From Clostridia bacterium (GTDB lineage: Bacteria; Bacillota; Clostridia; Oscillospirales; Acutalibacteraceae): a stretch of 64,000 nucleotides of DNA. Of the stretch, positions 1 through 8,853 are shown piece by piece; the stretch's first letter is position 1, and the number at the start of each line of letters is the position of its first letter. The translations under genes were made by a program, and so were the position numbers. The stretch is taken from the NCBI GenBank assembly GCA_017410325.1, contig JAFQRA010000024.1:35375-99374 (forward strand), in the 5' to 3' direction. The notes below the pieces were generated by a model that was not told the origin of the DNA, made no database searches, and saw nothing but the letters and a program-made list of their open reading frames with translations.

Positions 1-294
1 GACAAAGACTTGAGTTGCCTGGATTTCAAAGGGCTGCTTTGCTTCGGGAGTTGCAACGAGCGTGCCCTTGACTATGATGGCCGAACCTACATTGAGCTTG
101 GAAACCTGCTCAAAGTTTTCCATATTGTCGTGGAAAACGACCTGCAGAGGCTCAAAAAAAGTACCGTCGCTTACAACGATAAAGCCGAATGCCTTTGAAG
201 CACGGACACTGCGCACCCAGCCGCAGACTTCAAGTTCTTTGTCGTAAAACTGTTCTCTTTTTTCAAACAGCTCACGGATAGTAATAATGTTCAT
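1..294 (-). CDS. asnS: Asparaginyl-tRNA synthetase, N-terminal part (gene runs off left edge)
   Basis: Only the first 98 codons are present; the gene reads leftward out of the window. The start MNIITIRELFEKREQF is followed by the OB-fold anticodon-binding domain of class IIb aminoacyl-tRNA synthetases, with VCGWVRSVRASKAFGFIVVS and a beta-strand pattern ending in GTLVATPEAKQPFEIQA. Asn- and Asp-type synthetases share this fold. The W-V-R-S-V-R and 'FIVVSDGT' wording fits AsnS better than AspS. It charges tRNA-Asn in the cytoplasm. It lies 21 bases downstream of proC on the same strand and may be co-transcribed with it. The catalytic domain is not visible, so AsnS versus another class IIb enzyme rests on this domain alone. 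Confidence 0.8.
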   Translation of the reverse strand, partial: MNIITIRELFEKREQFYDKELEVCGWVRSVRASKAFGFIVVSDGTFFEPLQVVFHDNMENFEQVSKLNVGSAIIVKGTLVATPEAKQPFEIQATQVFV

Positions 295-315
295 TGGAAA
301 TATGCTACCTTTCAG

Positions 316-1122
316 TTATTTTTTCTCTCTCATTTTACAGTCTTTATTATATGCAGCTTCTACCGCCGCATTAACCACATTTTCAAAGCCGTTTGCCTGC
401 AAAGCGGCAACGCCTTCGATTGTGGTACCGCCCGGTGAGCAGACCTTGTCAACCAAGTCGTAGGGATGCTCGTTGGCGGAAAGTATTTTTTCCGCACTGC
501 CCTTAACTGCCTGTGCGGCAACCATAAGTGCGGTTTTTTTGTTCATACCTAGCTTTACCGCCGCACGGGCAAGCTGGTCGATGTACATATAGCTGAACGC
601 AGGGGAACAGCCGCCGATAACACCGAAAACGGGGAAAAGCTCCTCCCCTATTTCAAATGCCGAACCGAAGCTTTCGCAAAAGCCGATAAGGCTCTGCTTT
701 TCCTCTGCCGTGACGTTTTCGGGGCAGCAGACTGCCGTTGCAGAGCCGCCGACAGAAGCATTGATATTGGGCATAATTCTTGCAAGCCTTGCATCAAAGC
801 CTAAAAGCGAGCGGACATACGACAAATCCGTACCCGCCGCAACGGAAACAATAAAGGGATTCTTCTTGCCGAAAGCCTCTGCATTTGATGTGAGAAGCGC
901 AGGAAAATCCTTGGGCTTGACGGCGAGAATTACCGTATCGCTGTTTTCAATAAGCTCTGTTACGCTTGCGCACCTGTTTACGCCGAAACAGGCAATGTTT
1001 TCAAGGCTCGGCTCAAAAACATCGTAGGCGTAAAACTCGTTCTCTTTAAAAAAGCTTGTTTTGGAAGCACCGGCAACCAAGGCGGTTGCAAGATTGCCGG
1101 CACCGATAAAACCGAATTTCAT
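316..1122 (-). CDS. proC: Pyrroline-5-carboxylate reductase
   Basis: 268 residues, the usual family length. It reduces 1-pyrroline-5-carboxylate to proline with NAD(P)H, the last step of proline synthesis. The N-terminus has the dinucleotide-binding motif GFIGAGNLATALVAG (about residues 4-18). AVKP then appears near residue 67 and the RIMPN block near 115. The C-terminal signature CSPGGTTIEGVAALQ (about residues 228-242) covers the substrate-binding dimer helix. It sits 17 bases downstream of mscL and could share its promoter. All key motifs are intact. Confidence 0.95.
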   Translation of the reverse strand: MKFGFIGAGNLATALVAGASKTSFFKENEFYAYDVFEPSLENIACFGVNRCASVTELIENSDTVILAVKPKDFPALLTSNAEAFGKKNPFIVSVAAGTDLSYVRSLLGFDARLARIMPNINASVGGSATAVCCPENVTAEEKQSLIGFCESFGSAFEIGEELFPVFGVIGGCSPAFSYMYIDQLARAAVKLGMNKKTALMVAAQAVKGSAEKILSANEHPYDLVDKVCSPGGTTIEGVAALQANGFENVVNAAVEAAYNKDCKMREKK

Positions 1123-1139
1123 TTTAAATCACCGAAGAA

Positions 1140-1607
1140 TTATTCTACATCGGAAGTACAGTTGGGGCACTTTGTAGCCTCGATATCGATTTCGCTCTTG
1201 CAGTAGGGGCACTTCTTTGTTGTGGGTGCCGCGGGAGCTTCTTCAGCCTTCTTTTCTGTCTTTGCGCGGAGAGTGTTGATACCCTTTACAAGGCAGAAGA
1301 TAACCAAAGCCATAATGATGAAGTTGAAGATTGCGCCGATGAAGTTACCGTAGTTGAGAGTTGCGGCACCGGCCTCCTGAGCGGCGGCAAGTGTTTCGTA
1401 CTCGTTACCGTCGAGAGAAACGAAAAGATTTGAGAAATCGAGACCGCCTGTGATAAGGCCGATAACGGGCATAACAACGTCGTCAACAAGACTCTTGATA
1501 ATAGCCTGGAAAGCGGCGCCGATGATAACGCCGACTGCAAGGTCAACAACGTTGCCTCTCATAATAAATGTTTTGAATTCCGACATAAAACCGTTTGTTT
1601 TTTTCAT
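1140..1607 (-). CDS. mscL: Large-conductance mechanosensitive channel with C-terminal zinc ribbon
   Basis: 155 residues. MscL forms a homopentameric membrane pore that opens under lateral tension and releases solutes on osmotic downshock. The N-terminal helix and TM1 ([20 protein letters not shown], residues 11-30) are textbook, including the pore-lining [16 protein letters not shown] segment, and TM2 lies around residues 85-107. After a charged, Ala/Pro-rich linker the cytoplasmic end carries CPYC...CPNC (about residues 133-150), a rubredoxin-like zinc ribbon absent from the E. coli protein but seen in some Firmicutes homologues. A consensus promoter lies just upstream. Confidence 0.95.
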   Translation of the reverse strand: MKKTNGFMSEFKTFIMRGNVVDLAVGVIIGAAFQAIIKSLVDDVVMPVIGLITGGLDFSNLFVSLDGNEYETLAAAQEAGAATLNYGNFIGAIFNFIIMALVIFCLVKGINTLRAKTEKKAEEAPAAPTTKKCPYCKSEIDIEATKCPNCTSDVE

Positions 1608-1639
1608 AATGACACATCCTAAACAAATAATTTTCTGCT

Positions 1640-1668
1640 ATTATAACATACAGAAAAATACATTTCAA
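1640..1668 (-). promoter_or_regulatory. Sigma-A-type promoter of mscL
   Basis: On the minus strand TTGAAA (1668-1663) is followed by a 17-base spacer and TATAAT (1645-1640), 33 bases before the mscL start. Both hexamers are close to consensus and the spacing is ideal. Confidence 0.75.
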
Positions 1669-1675
1669 GTTTGAA

Positions 1676-1704
1676 TTGACTATTTAAGATAAATATGTTA
1701 AAAA
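1676..1704 (+). promoter_or_regulatory. Possible promoter of the aldolase/kinase/dehydrogenase operon
   Basis: TTGACT (1676-1681), a 17-base spacer and a poor TAAAAA (1699-1704) lie 35 bases before the aldolase start, back to back with the mscL promoter. The -35 box is good and the -10 box weak, which would suit an activated or regulated promoter. No operator repeat is obvious. Confidence 0.4.
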
Positions 1705-1738
1705 TAAAGTAATATAAATTTCGGGAAGTAATGGTTTT

Positions 1739-2590
1739 ATGCTGTACAATATGAAAACTCTGCTTGAAAAAGCAAGAGAAGGCCGCTGGGCTGTCGGCAG
1801 CTTCAGCGTTGCGAATATGGAAATGGTGCTCGGCGTACTTAAAGCCGCCGAGGAAACGCGAAGCCCCGTGATTTTGCAGATTGCCCAGGTAAGGCTCAAG
1901 CAGTCGCCGCTTGAAATAATCGGGCCGCTTATGGTTGCCGCCGCAAAAAACGCAAGTGTTCCCGTTGCGGTGCATTTTGACCACGGACTCACCTTAGAAA
2001 AAATAAAGCAGGCGCTTGAAATAGGCTTTACGAGCGTTATGTTTGACGGGTCTCACCTGCCGCTTGAGCAAAATATTGCCAAAACAAAGCAAACCGTTGA
2101 GCTTGCAAAAGAATACGGTGCGACGGTTGAGGCGGAAATCGGCTGTGTAGGCGGAAGCGAGGACGGCAGCAAGGATATTGCAATAAACTGTACCTCCCCT
2201 GCTCAGGCTGTTGAATTCGTTGAAAAAACAAAGGTTGACGCACTTGCAATTGCAATAGGCAACGCTCACGGCAACTACAAGGAAACGCCGCGTCTGAGGT
2301 TTGATATACTTGAAGAAATCAAATCGAGCGTTGACGTTCCGCTTGTTCTTCACGGCGGTACGGGAATACTGCCCGAGGAATTCGTAAGGTGCCGTGAAAA
2401 CGGAATAAAGAAAATAAACATTGCAACCGCTACCTTTGACAGCGTTCAGCAAAGCGTAAGGCGCGCCTATGAAGAAGGAAATATCAGCGGCTATTACGAT
2501 TTGCAGGCCGCCGAGGTTGAAGGCGCATACCGAAACGCAATCAAACACATTGAAATTTTTGACTGTGCGGGAAAAGCACATCTTATATAA
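1739..2590 (+). CDS. Class II fructose-bisphosphate aldolase family protein (IolJ-like)
   Basis: 283 residues, full length for the class II (zinc-dependent) aldolase family. Zinc ligands and active-site blocks are visible: VHFDHG (about residues 79-84), the EAEIG glutamate block near 131, GNAHG near 178 and LHGGTGI near 207, then the phosphate-binding NIATAT. The family includes FbaA, the tagatose enzymes GatY/KbaY and IolJ, which splits 6-phospho-5-dehydro-2-deoxygluconate into malonate semialdehyde and dihydroxyacetone phosphate. An IolC-like kinase follows after 15 bases, so an IolJ role is likely, but sequence alone does not exclude glycolytic or tagatose substrates. The start follows a GGGAAG ribosome site. 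Confidence 0.85.
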   Translation: MLYNMKTLLEKAREGRWAVGSFSVANMEMVLGVLKAAEETRSPVILQIAQVRLKQSPLEIIGPLMVAAAKNASVPVAVHFDHGLTLEKIKQALEIGFTSVMFDGSHLPLEQNIAKTKQTVELAKEYGATVEAEIGCVGGSEDGSKDIAINCTSPAQAVEFVEKTKVDALAIAIGNAHGNYKETPRLRFDILEEIKSSVDVPLVLHGGTGILPEEFVRCRENGIKKINIATATFDSVQQSVRRAYEEGNISGYYDLQAAEVEGAYRNAIKHIEIFDCAGKAHLI

Positions 2591-2605
2591 AAAGGAGAAA
2601 CACCT

Positions 2606-3625
2606 ATGAGCTACTTTAATTTTGACAGCACCAGACCCTTTGACGTAATTCCGCTTGGCAGAGTTGCCATTGACTTCAACCCCACCGACATGAACAAGCC
2701 GCTTTCCGAAAGCAGTAACTTCAACAAGTATGTCGGCGGTTCACCCGCAAACATTGCCGTAGGCCTTGCAAGGCTCGGCGCAAAGTGCGGCTTTTTTGCA
2801 AGAGTTTCCGACGACCAGTTCGGTGACTACGTAACAAACTATTTCAGAAACGACGGCATTGACGTTTCACACATCGTCCGCTGCACTAACGGCGAAAACC
2901 TCGGCCTTACCTTTACGGAAATCAAAAGTCCCACAGAATCAAGCATTCTGATGTACCGCTACGGCGTTGCAGACCTTATGCTCAGTGTTGAGGACATTGA
3001 CGAGGAATACATAAAGCAGGCAAAAATGCTTGTTATTTCGGGCACCTCGCTTTGCGCTTCGCCCAGCAGAGAGGCCGCACTCAAGGCTATGTTCCTTGCC
3101 AAAAAGAACGGCACGATTGTTGTATTTGATATTGACTACCGCAGCTACACGTGGAAAAACAAGGACGAAATTTCCATTTACTACAATCTCGTTGCACAGA
3201 ACGCGGACATCATCCTCGGCTCACGCGAGGAATTCGACCTGACGGAAGCCATTACGGGCGGCGGCAACGATGACCTTGCCTCTGCAAAGCTTTGGCACGG
3301 CTACGGCGCAAAGCTCATTATCATCAAGCACGGCAAGGAGGGCTCATACGCCTACGCCTGTGACGGTAAAAATTACAAGGTAAACATCTTCCCCGTCAAG
3401 ATGCTCAAGGGCTTCGGCGGCGGCGACGGATACGCTTCCGCCTTCCTCTATTCACTTCTCAACGGCAAATCGCTTAAGGATGCGCTTGAGTTTGCAACGG
3501 CATCGGCATCAATGCTCGTTTCCGCACACAGCTGTTCCGAGGCTATGCCTAAAGCGGAAGCAATTGAAAAATTCATCGCTGAACAAAAAGCTAACGGCTG
3601 CGGCGAAATTGTAACTGAAATCTGA
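2606..3625 (+). CDS. iolC: PfkB-family sugar kinase, probable 5-dehydro-2-deoxygluconokinase
   Basis: 339 residues. PfkB kinases phosphorylate sugars with ATP. IolC makes 5-dehydro-2-deoxygluconate 6-phosphate, the substrate of IolJ. The N-terminal GGSPANIAVGLARLG (about residues 45-59) is the first PfkB signature and GFGGGDGYASAFLY (about 271-284) is the second, with the catalytic Asp in GGGDGYA. Here the usual GAGD anion hole reads GGGD. FDIDYRSYTW (about 175-184) matches the 'DLDYR..LW' strand typical of IolC and KdgK-like members. It starts 15 bases after the aldolase behind AAAGGAGAAA. IolC is favoured by the neighbouring aldolase and dehydrogenase; another 2-keto-deoxy sugar acid kinase is the alternative. 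Confidence 0.75.
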   Translation: MSYFNFDSTRPFDVIPLGRVAIDFNPTDMNKPLSESSNFNKYVGGSPANIAVGLARLGAKCGFFARVSDDQFGDYVTNYFRNDGIDVSHIVRCTNGENLGLTFTEIKSPTESSILMYRYGVADLMLSVEDIDEEYIKQAKMLVISGTSLCASPSREAALKAMFLAKKNGTIVVFDIDYRSYTWKNKDEISIYYNLVAQNADIILGSREEFDLTEAITGGGNDDLASAKLWHGYGAKLIIIKHGKEGSYAYACDGKNYKVNIFPVKMLKGFGGGDGYASAFLYSLLNGKSLKDALEFATASASMLVSAHSCSEAMPKAEAIEKFIAEQKANGCGEIVTEI

Positions 3626-3644
3626 AATTTAAGGAGATAATATT

Positions 3645-4628
3645 ATGCTCAGAGTAGCAATGCTTTCAAAATGGCACGTACACGCAGAAGGTTATGCAAG
3701 AAATGTCCTTGCAACAGGCAAAGCAGAAATTACCGCTGTATGGGACGAGGATAGCGTCAGAGGCGCTGAATGGGCAGGCAGGCTCGGCGCAGATTTTGAA
3801 GCCGACCTTGACACGCTTCTTGCCCGTGAGGATGTTGACGCAGTTATCTGCGACACACCCACAACCATGCACGAGGAAGTACTTATAAAGGCTGCTAAGG
3901 CAGGCAAGCACATATTCACCGAAAAGGCACTTGCAACAACCGTTGAGGGCTGCAAAAAAATTGCCGCCGCAATTGAAGAAGCAGGCGTTACCTTCACAAT
4001 CTCCTACCCTCAGCTTTACAACAGCGTTATGAAGCTGGCAAAGGAATATATCGACTCGGGCAAGCTCGGAAAGGTTACGACAATCCGTATCCGCAACGCA
4101 CACAGCGGTGTAAGCAACGGCTGGCTTCCCAAATACTGGTTTGATGAAGCTGCTGCAGGCGGCGGCGCAATGATGGACCTTGGCTGTCACCCGATGTATC
4201 AGCTTGCTGCTCTTTGCGGTAAGCCCAAGAGAATCAGCTCACTTTTCAACGCACCACTCGGCAGTGAGGTTGACGAAAACGCCGTATCGATTATTGAGTT
4301 TGAAAACGGCGTAATCGGTATTTCCGAAACGGGCTTTGACTCCTACTACGCACCGCACAGGCTTGAGGTTTACGGCACGGACGGCTCACTGTTTGAGGAA
4401 AGCGGAAAAATTACCGTAAAGACAAAGGAAACAGCCGAAATCAGCAACGAGCCTATCGTACCCAAGACAGAAAACGCCGACGCAGAGCCTCTCAACAAGT
4501 TTATTGATGCCTGCATTGACGGCACGGGCACACCCGAAGGCTTAGGCCTCGACCTTGCAATTGCGCTGACGGAGCTGCTTGAAAACGCATATATTTCAGA
4601 CAAAAACAACGTAACCGTTACTCTTTAA
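3645..4628 (+). CDS. Gfo/Idh/MocA-family NAD(P)-dependent dehydrogenase
   Basis: 327 residues. Members oxidise or reduce sugars and cyclitols such as myo- and scyllo-inositol. The Rossmann half ends in FTEKALA (the EKP-type catalytic-lysine motif, about residue 93), and the C-terminal half has GGGAMMDLGCHPMYQL (about residues 167-182) with the Asp/His active-site pair. The first strand reads AMLSKWHVHAEGYA instead of the normal GxGxxG loop, a variant found in one subgroup of this family. It follows the kinase by 19 bases behind AAGGAG. Context suggests an inositol dehydrogenase; iolB, iolD and iolE are not in the window, so the substrate is open. Confidence 0.8.
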   Translation: MLRVAMLSKWHVHAEGYARNVLATGKAEITAVWDEDSVRGAEWAGRLGADFEADLDTLLAREDVDAVICDTPTTMHEEVLIKAAKAGKHIFTEKALATTVEGCKKIAAAIEEAGVTFTISYPQLYNSVMKLAKEYIDSGKLGKVTTIRIRNAHSGVSNGWLPKYWFDEAAAGGGAMMDLGCHPMYQLAALCGKPKRISSLFNAPLGSEVDENAVSIIEFENGVIGISETGFDSYYAPHRLEVYGTDGSLFEESGKITVKTKETAEISNEPIVPKTENADAEPLNKFIDACIDGTGTPEGLGLDLAIALTELLENAYISDKNNVTVTL

Positions 4629-4637
4629 AAATTTTCA

Positions 4638-4675
4638 GCCCTGTACTCAAAACAGCGAGTACAGGGCAGTTTTTA
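4638..4675 (+). terminator. Rho-independent terminator of the aldolase operon
   Basis: A perfect 11-bp stem (GCCCTGTACTC at 4638-4648 with its complement at 4657-4667), an 8-base loop, then AGTTTTTA. It lies between convergent genes and its T-tract overlaps the stop codon of the minus-strand neighbour. Confidence 0.9.
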
Positions 4676-5917
4676 TAATGCCTCCTGGGCTATGGCAAGC
4701 ATAAGCTTTATTCTGTTTTCCTGGTTTACCTTGGTTGCACCGGGGTCGTAGTCAACGGGGACTATGTTGGACTGCGGATAAAGCTCCTTGAGCTTTCTTA
4801 TCATACCCTTGCCGACGATGTGGTTTGGCAGACAGCCGAAGGGCTGTGCACACACGATATTGCCGTAGCCGCTCTCTATCAGCTCCATCATTTCAGCCGT
4901 AAGCAGCCAGCCCTCGCCCATTTTACAGCCCGCACCGATTATTGCGGTGCATTTTTCTTTTATGTGGGCGTAGGGTGCAGGCACGCAGAAATCGCCGTAG
5001 GCACCTGCGGCGGTGTTGAGCATTGTTTCGATTTTCTGCAAATACCACATAGCAACCGTCATTGCGATTTTCTTGAGCTTTTTACCGCCGTAAAGCTTGA
5101 TATCCTCAAGGCGGTTATCCGTTTTGAAAAGGAAGAAGCCGAGTAAGCCCGGCACCATAACCTCGCAATTCTGCGATTTTATGAAATCCTCAAGATTGTT
5201 GTTGGCAAGCGGCGAATATTTAACGTAAATTTCGCCCACGACACCAACCTTGACCTTCGGCACTTTTTCTACCCTTATATCGGCAAAGCTCTTTGTAATT
5301 TCGGGCAGTATGCGTTTCATTTCACGCATGGAGTAGCCCTTTTTCTGCTTGAACATTGCGCTGATATCGGCAATCCATTTGTCAACAAGTCCGTTCGTTT
5401 CACCCTTGTTCACTTCATACGGCTCAACCTGATTTTTGAGCAGCATAATAAGGTCGCCGTAAATGAGCGCGGAAAGAGCCTTGAGCGCCATTGAGGGCTT
5501 TAATTTGAAGCCGCTGTTTTTCTCCAGACCTGAAAGGTTTAGAGAAATTACGGGCACCTGCCCGTAGCCTGCTTTACGCAGGGCTTTGCGAAGCAGATGA
5601 ATGTAGTTTGATGCTCGGCAGCCGCCGCCCGACTGGGTAATCAGCAAAGCGGTTTTGTTCACATCATATTTGCCGCTGTTGAGTGCATCAATAAGCTGAC
5701 CGATTACAAGCAAGGCAGGATAGCAGGTATCGTTATGGACATATTTTAGTCCCTCATCAACGACCGCTCTGCCGTCGTTTTTAAGAAGCTCAACCTTGTA
5801 GCCGTATTCACGAAGGACATTCATCAGTATCGAAAAATGAATATCCGCCATATTCGGTGCGAGGATTGTGTAATCCTGCATATCTTTTGTAAATTCAACT
5901 CTGTTTTCAGGATTCAT
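4673..5917 (-). CDS. HgdB/COG3581-like 2-hydroxyacyl-CoA dehydratase-related protein
   Basis: 414 residues. It resembles the C-terminal third of the large activase-dehydratase proteins of anaerobes (2-hydroxyglutaryl-CoA dehydratase D-component-like). Conserved-looking blocks are HNDTCYPALLVIGQ (about residue 61 on), LLITQSGGGCRASNY (about 91-105) and VCAQPFGCLPNHIVGKG (about 358-374), rich in cysteines able to bind a 4Fe-4S cluster. It starts 14 bases after the 966-residue activase gene, so the two are co-expressed and probably form a complex. In many Firmicutes both are one polypeptide of about 1400 residues; here it is split. The physiological substrate of this widespread subfamily is unknown to me. 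Confidence 0.75.
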   Translation of the reverse strand: MNPENRVEFTKDMQDYTILAPNMADIHFSILMNVLREYGYKVELLKNDGRAVVDEGLKYVHNDTCYPALLVIGQLIDALNSGKYDVNKTALLITQSGGGCRASNYIHLLRKALRKAGYGQVPVISLNLSGLEKNSGFKLKPSMALKALSALIYGDLIMLLKNQVEPYEVNKGETNGLVDKWIADISAMFKQKKGYSMREMKRILPEITKSFADIRVEKVPKVKVGVVGEIYVKYSPLANNNLEDFIKSQNCEVMVPGLLGFFLFKTDNRLEDIKLYGGKKLKKIAMTVAMWYLQKIETMLNTAAGAYGDFCVPAPYAHIKEKCTAIIGAGCKMGEGWLLTAEMMELIESGYGNIVCAQPFGCLPNHIVGKGMIRKLKELYPQSNIVPVDYDPGATKVNQENRIKLMLAIAQEAL

Positions 5918-5931
5918 AACAATTCCCCTCC

Positions 5932-8832
5932 TTATCTTCCCGTTGCGGCAAACAGACTTCTGAGCCTGATTTTTACCGCACCGGTGTTTGAAATTTCGTC
6001 TATTTTAATCTGTGTATATATGCGTCCTCTGCTTTCAAGGATTGAACGCATTTCGTCGGTTGTAATTGCATCTACACCGCAGCCAAAGGAAACAAGCTGG
6101 ACAATGTTGATATCGTTATCCTGCTTGTCCGCAACATATTTGGCAGCGGCATAAAGGCGTGAATGATATGTCCACTGGTCGAGGACATCCGTCGGGAATT
6201 TTGACACGAGAGGACTTACCGCATCCTCGGTGACTACTGCTGCACCGCATTCGCAGATGAGCTTATCTATGCCGTGGTTTATTTCTTCGTCAAGGTGATA
6301 GGGTCTGCCGCAAAGGATAATAACGGGAATGTTCTCCTTCTTTGCCTTCTTCATAAAGTCAAGACCTTCTATATGCACCTTGTTCATATAGAGGTGATAT
6401 TCTTCATAAGCCTTGTCGGCGGCTTTCTTAACCGCGTCAAGCCCAACGTTTTCAAATTTGTCGCAGATAATTTTATGTATCTTGCCGACAAAATCCTTGG
6501 GTCTGTGTAAGCCCACATAATCGCTGACAAAGTTGATTTCTTTAAGAGCGGTTACGTTTGAACGGAGTACTTCGGGATAATAGGCAACAACGGGACAGTT
6601 ATAGTTGTTGTCACCTAATTTCTCATCGATATTATAAGACATACAGGGGTAGAAAATATCCCTGACACCCTTATTCAGAAGCGACTCAACGTGGCCGTGA
6701 AGCAGCTTTGCGGGATAGCAGACAGTATCGGACGGAATTGTATGCTGACCCGAAACGTAGAGCTCTCTTGAAGATTTATCTGAAAGCGTGATACCGAAGC
6801 CGAGCTCGGTAAAGAAGGTATGCCAGAAAGGCAGAAGCTCGAACATATTAAGCCCCATAAGCAGGCCTATTGTTCTGCGGCTGCCCTTTGTGTCGGAATA
6901 CTTTTCAAGAAGCTTGCGCTTATAATCATAAATATTGTATTCGCAGGTTTTGACAGTGCTTTTAACGGGCTTACTGCACTTGTTGCCGCCGATGAATTTT
7001 CTCGTACCGTTGAAGGTATTCACGGTCAGTCGGCAGTTGTTGCTGCAGCCGCCGCAGGCAACGGTTTTGACGGTATGCTCAAAGCTTTCAAGCTCCTGCG
7101 TAGTGATGAACGTGCTTTTATCCGCCGCGTTTTCCATCGACCACAAAGCCGCACCGTACGCACCCATAAGGCCTGCAATGTCGGGGCGGATAACGTTTCT
7201 GCCGATTTCCTGCTCAAAGGCACGCAGAACGGCATCGTTAAGGAAGGTGCCGCCCTGAACGACTATGTTTTTGCCGAGCTCATCGGCGTTGGCTGCTCTT
7301 ATAACCTTATAAAGAGCATTCTTGACAACGCTTATTGAAAGACCCGCGGAAATGTTCTGAATTGAAGCGCCGTCCTTCTGTGCCTGCTTGACGGAGGAAT
7401 TCATAAAGACGGTACAGCGTGAGCCGAGGTCAACGGGCCTGTCCGCAAAAAGGCCGAGCTTTGAAAACTCCTCGGAGGTATAGCCCCAGGCGCTTGCAAA
7501 GGTCTGCAAAAAAGAGCCGCAGCCCGACGAACAGGCTTCGTTAAGAAAAATGTTGTCAATTGCGTTGTTGCGTATTTTGAAGCACTTTATATCCTGACCG
7601 CCGATGTCAATAATAAAATCGACCTCGGGCTTGAATTTCTTTGCAGCAGTGAAATGGGCAACGGTTTCGACTATGCCGTAATCGACCGCAAAGGCGTTTT
7701 TGATAAGCTCTTCGCCGTAGCCCGTAACCGCAGACGAAACGACCTTTGCATCGGGATAAAGCGAATAAAACTCGCCGATAAATTCACGAACAAGCCGAAC
7801 GGGCTCACCGGAATTTGGCATATAACGGCTGAATACGAGCTCGCCGTTTTTATTGATAACAGCCGCCTTCACGGTGGTTGAACCCGCGTCAATGCCTATG
7901 TAAACGTTTTTATCTTCTCTGAGATTTACGTTCTTAACGGAATCTCTGCCGTGTCTTTCAAGGAAATCATCATACTCTTTTTCGTTCAGGAACAAGGGCT
8001 TGGCCGAAGGGTACTCACCGCTGACCCTGCCTGCACCGATATTCTCAATAAGCTTCTTTACGTTTACGGGCTTGCTCTTTGCGCTGAAAGCCGCACCCAT
8101 AGCGACAAAATAAAGTCCGTTTTCGGGACAGACACCCTTTACATTTAGGGTGTTGTCAAAGGCTTTGCGAAGCTCGGGTAAAAAGCTGAGCGGTCCGCCG
8201 AGATACACAACGTTGCCCTCAATTCTTCTGCCCTGTGCAAGGCCCGAAACGGTCTGGTTGACAACGGCGTAGAATATGCTTGCCGCAACATCGCTTTTCT
8301 TTGCGCCCTGATTGAGAAGCGGCTGAATATCCGATTTTGCAAAAACGCCGCAACGGGAAGCGATTGAGTATATCTTTTCGCTTCTACCTGCAATTTCGTT
8401 CATATCAAGCGGCGACATTTCAAGAAGCGAAGCCATCTGGTCAATAAACGCACCCGTACCGCCTGCACACGAGCCGTTCATACGAACTTCCGTACCGTTG
8501 GTAAGGAAGAGGATTTTTGCATCCTCGCCGCCAAGCTCGATAACGGCATCCGTTTGGCCGAGAAGCTTTGAAACGGCAACCTTTGTTGCGTAAACCTCCT
8601 GAACAAATTCGAGGTTATACATTTGCGCAAAGCCCATACCGGCTGAGCCTGCAACGGAAAGCACCGATTCTGAAAAATCGGGGTGCTTTTCAATAATTTC
8701 GCCGAGCATTTTTGAAATCAGCTCAGCAATTTTTGAATAGTGGCGTTCATATGCCTTGTAAACAATATTGTTGTTATCGTCAAGCGCAACACACTTTAAG
8801 GTGGTTGAGCCGACATCCATACCGATTTTCAT
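5932..8832 (-). CDS. Acyl-CoA dehydratase activase with two BcrAD/BadFG ATPase domains plus DUF2229
   Basis: 966 residues. Activases of this family (HgdC, BcrA/D) use ATP to push an electron from a 4Fe-4S cluster into a dehydratase or reductase. There are two tandem ASKHA ATPase domains. The first has MDVGSTTLK (about residue 5), GGEDAK, CAGGTGAFI and SRCGVFAKSD; the second has IDAGSTTVK (about 314), GGQDIK, CSSGCGSFL and SRCTVFMNSS. The C/SRC cysteines are the cluster ligands. The C-terminal third (from about residue 650, NMFELLPFWHTFF, PSDTVCYPAKLLHGH) is the DUF2229-type domain with further cysteines. It is followed after 14 bases by the COG3581-like partner. The fold assignment is secure; the reaction activated is not known. 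Confidence 0.8.
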   Translation of the reverse strand: MKIGMDVGSTTLKCVALDDNNNIVYKAYERHYSKIAELISKMLGEIIEKHPDFSESVLSVAGSAGMGFAQMYNLEFVQEVYATKVAVSKLLGQTDAVIELGGEDAKILFLTNGTEVRMNGSCAGGTGAFIDQMASLLEMSPLDMNEIAGRSEKIYSIASRCGVFAKSDIQPLLNQGAKKSDVAASIFYAVVNQTVSGLAQGRRIEGNVVYLGGPLSFLPELRKAFDNTLNVKGVCPENGLYFVAMGAAFSAKSKPVNVKKLIENIGAGRVSGEYPSAKPLFLNEKEYDDFLERHGRDSVKNVNLREDKNVYIGIDAGSTTVKAAVINKNGELVFSRYMPNSGEPVRLVREFIGEFYSLYPDAKVVSSAVTGYGEELIKNAFAVDYGIVETVAHFTAAKKFKPEVDFIIDIGGQDIKCFKIRNNAIDNIFLNEACSSGCGSFLQTFASAWGYTSEEFSKLGLFADRPVDLGSRCTVFMNSSVKQAQKDGASIQNISAGLSISVVKNALYKVIRAANADELGKNIVVQGGTFLNDAVLRAFEQEIGRNVIRPDIAGLMGAYGAALWSMENAADKSTFITTQELESFEHTVKTVACGGCSNNCRLTVNTFNGTRKFIGGNKCSKPVKSTVKTCEYNIYDYKRKLLEKYSDTKGSRRTIGLLMGLNMFELLPFWHTFFTELGFGITLSDKSSRELYVSGQHTIPSDTVCYPAKLLHGHVESLLNKGVRDIFYPCMSYNIDEKLGDNNYNCPVVAYYPEVLRSNVTALKEINFVSDYVGLHRPKDFVGKIHKIICDKFENVGLDAVKKAADKAYEEYHLYMNKVHIEGLDFMKKAKKENIPVIILCGRPYHLDEEINHGIDKLICECGAAVVTEDAVSPLVSKFPTDVLDQWTYHSRLYAAAKYVADKQDNDINIVQLVSFGCGVDAITTDEMRSILESRGRIYTQIKIDEISNTGAVKIRLRSLFAATGR

Positions 8833-8853
8833 CTTTCCCTTTTACTCCTGATA

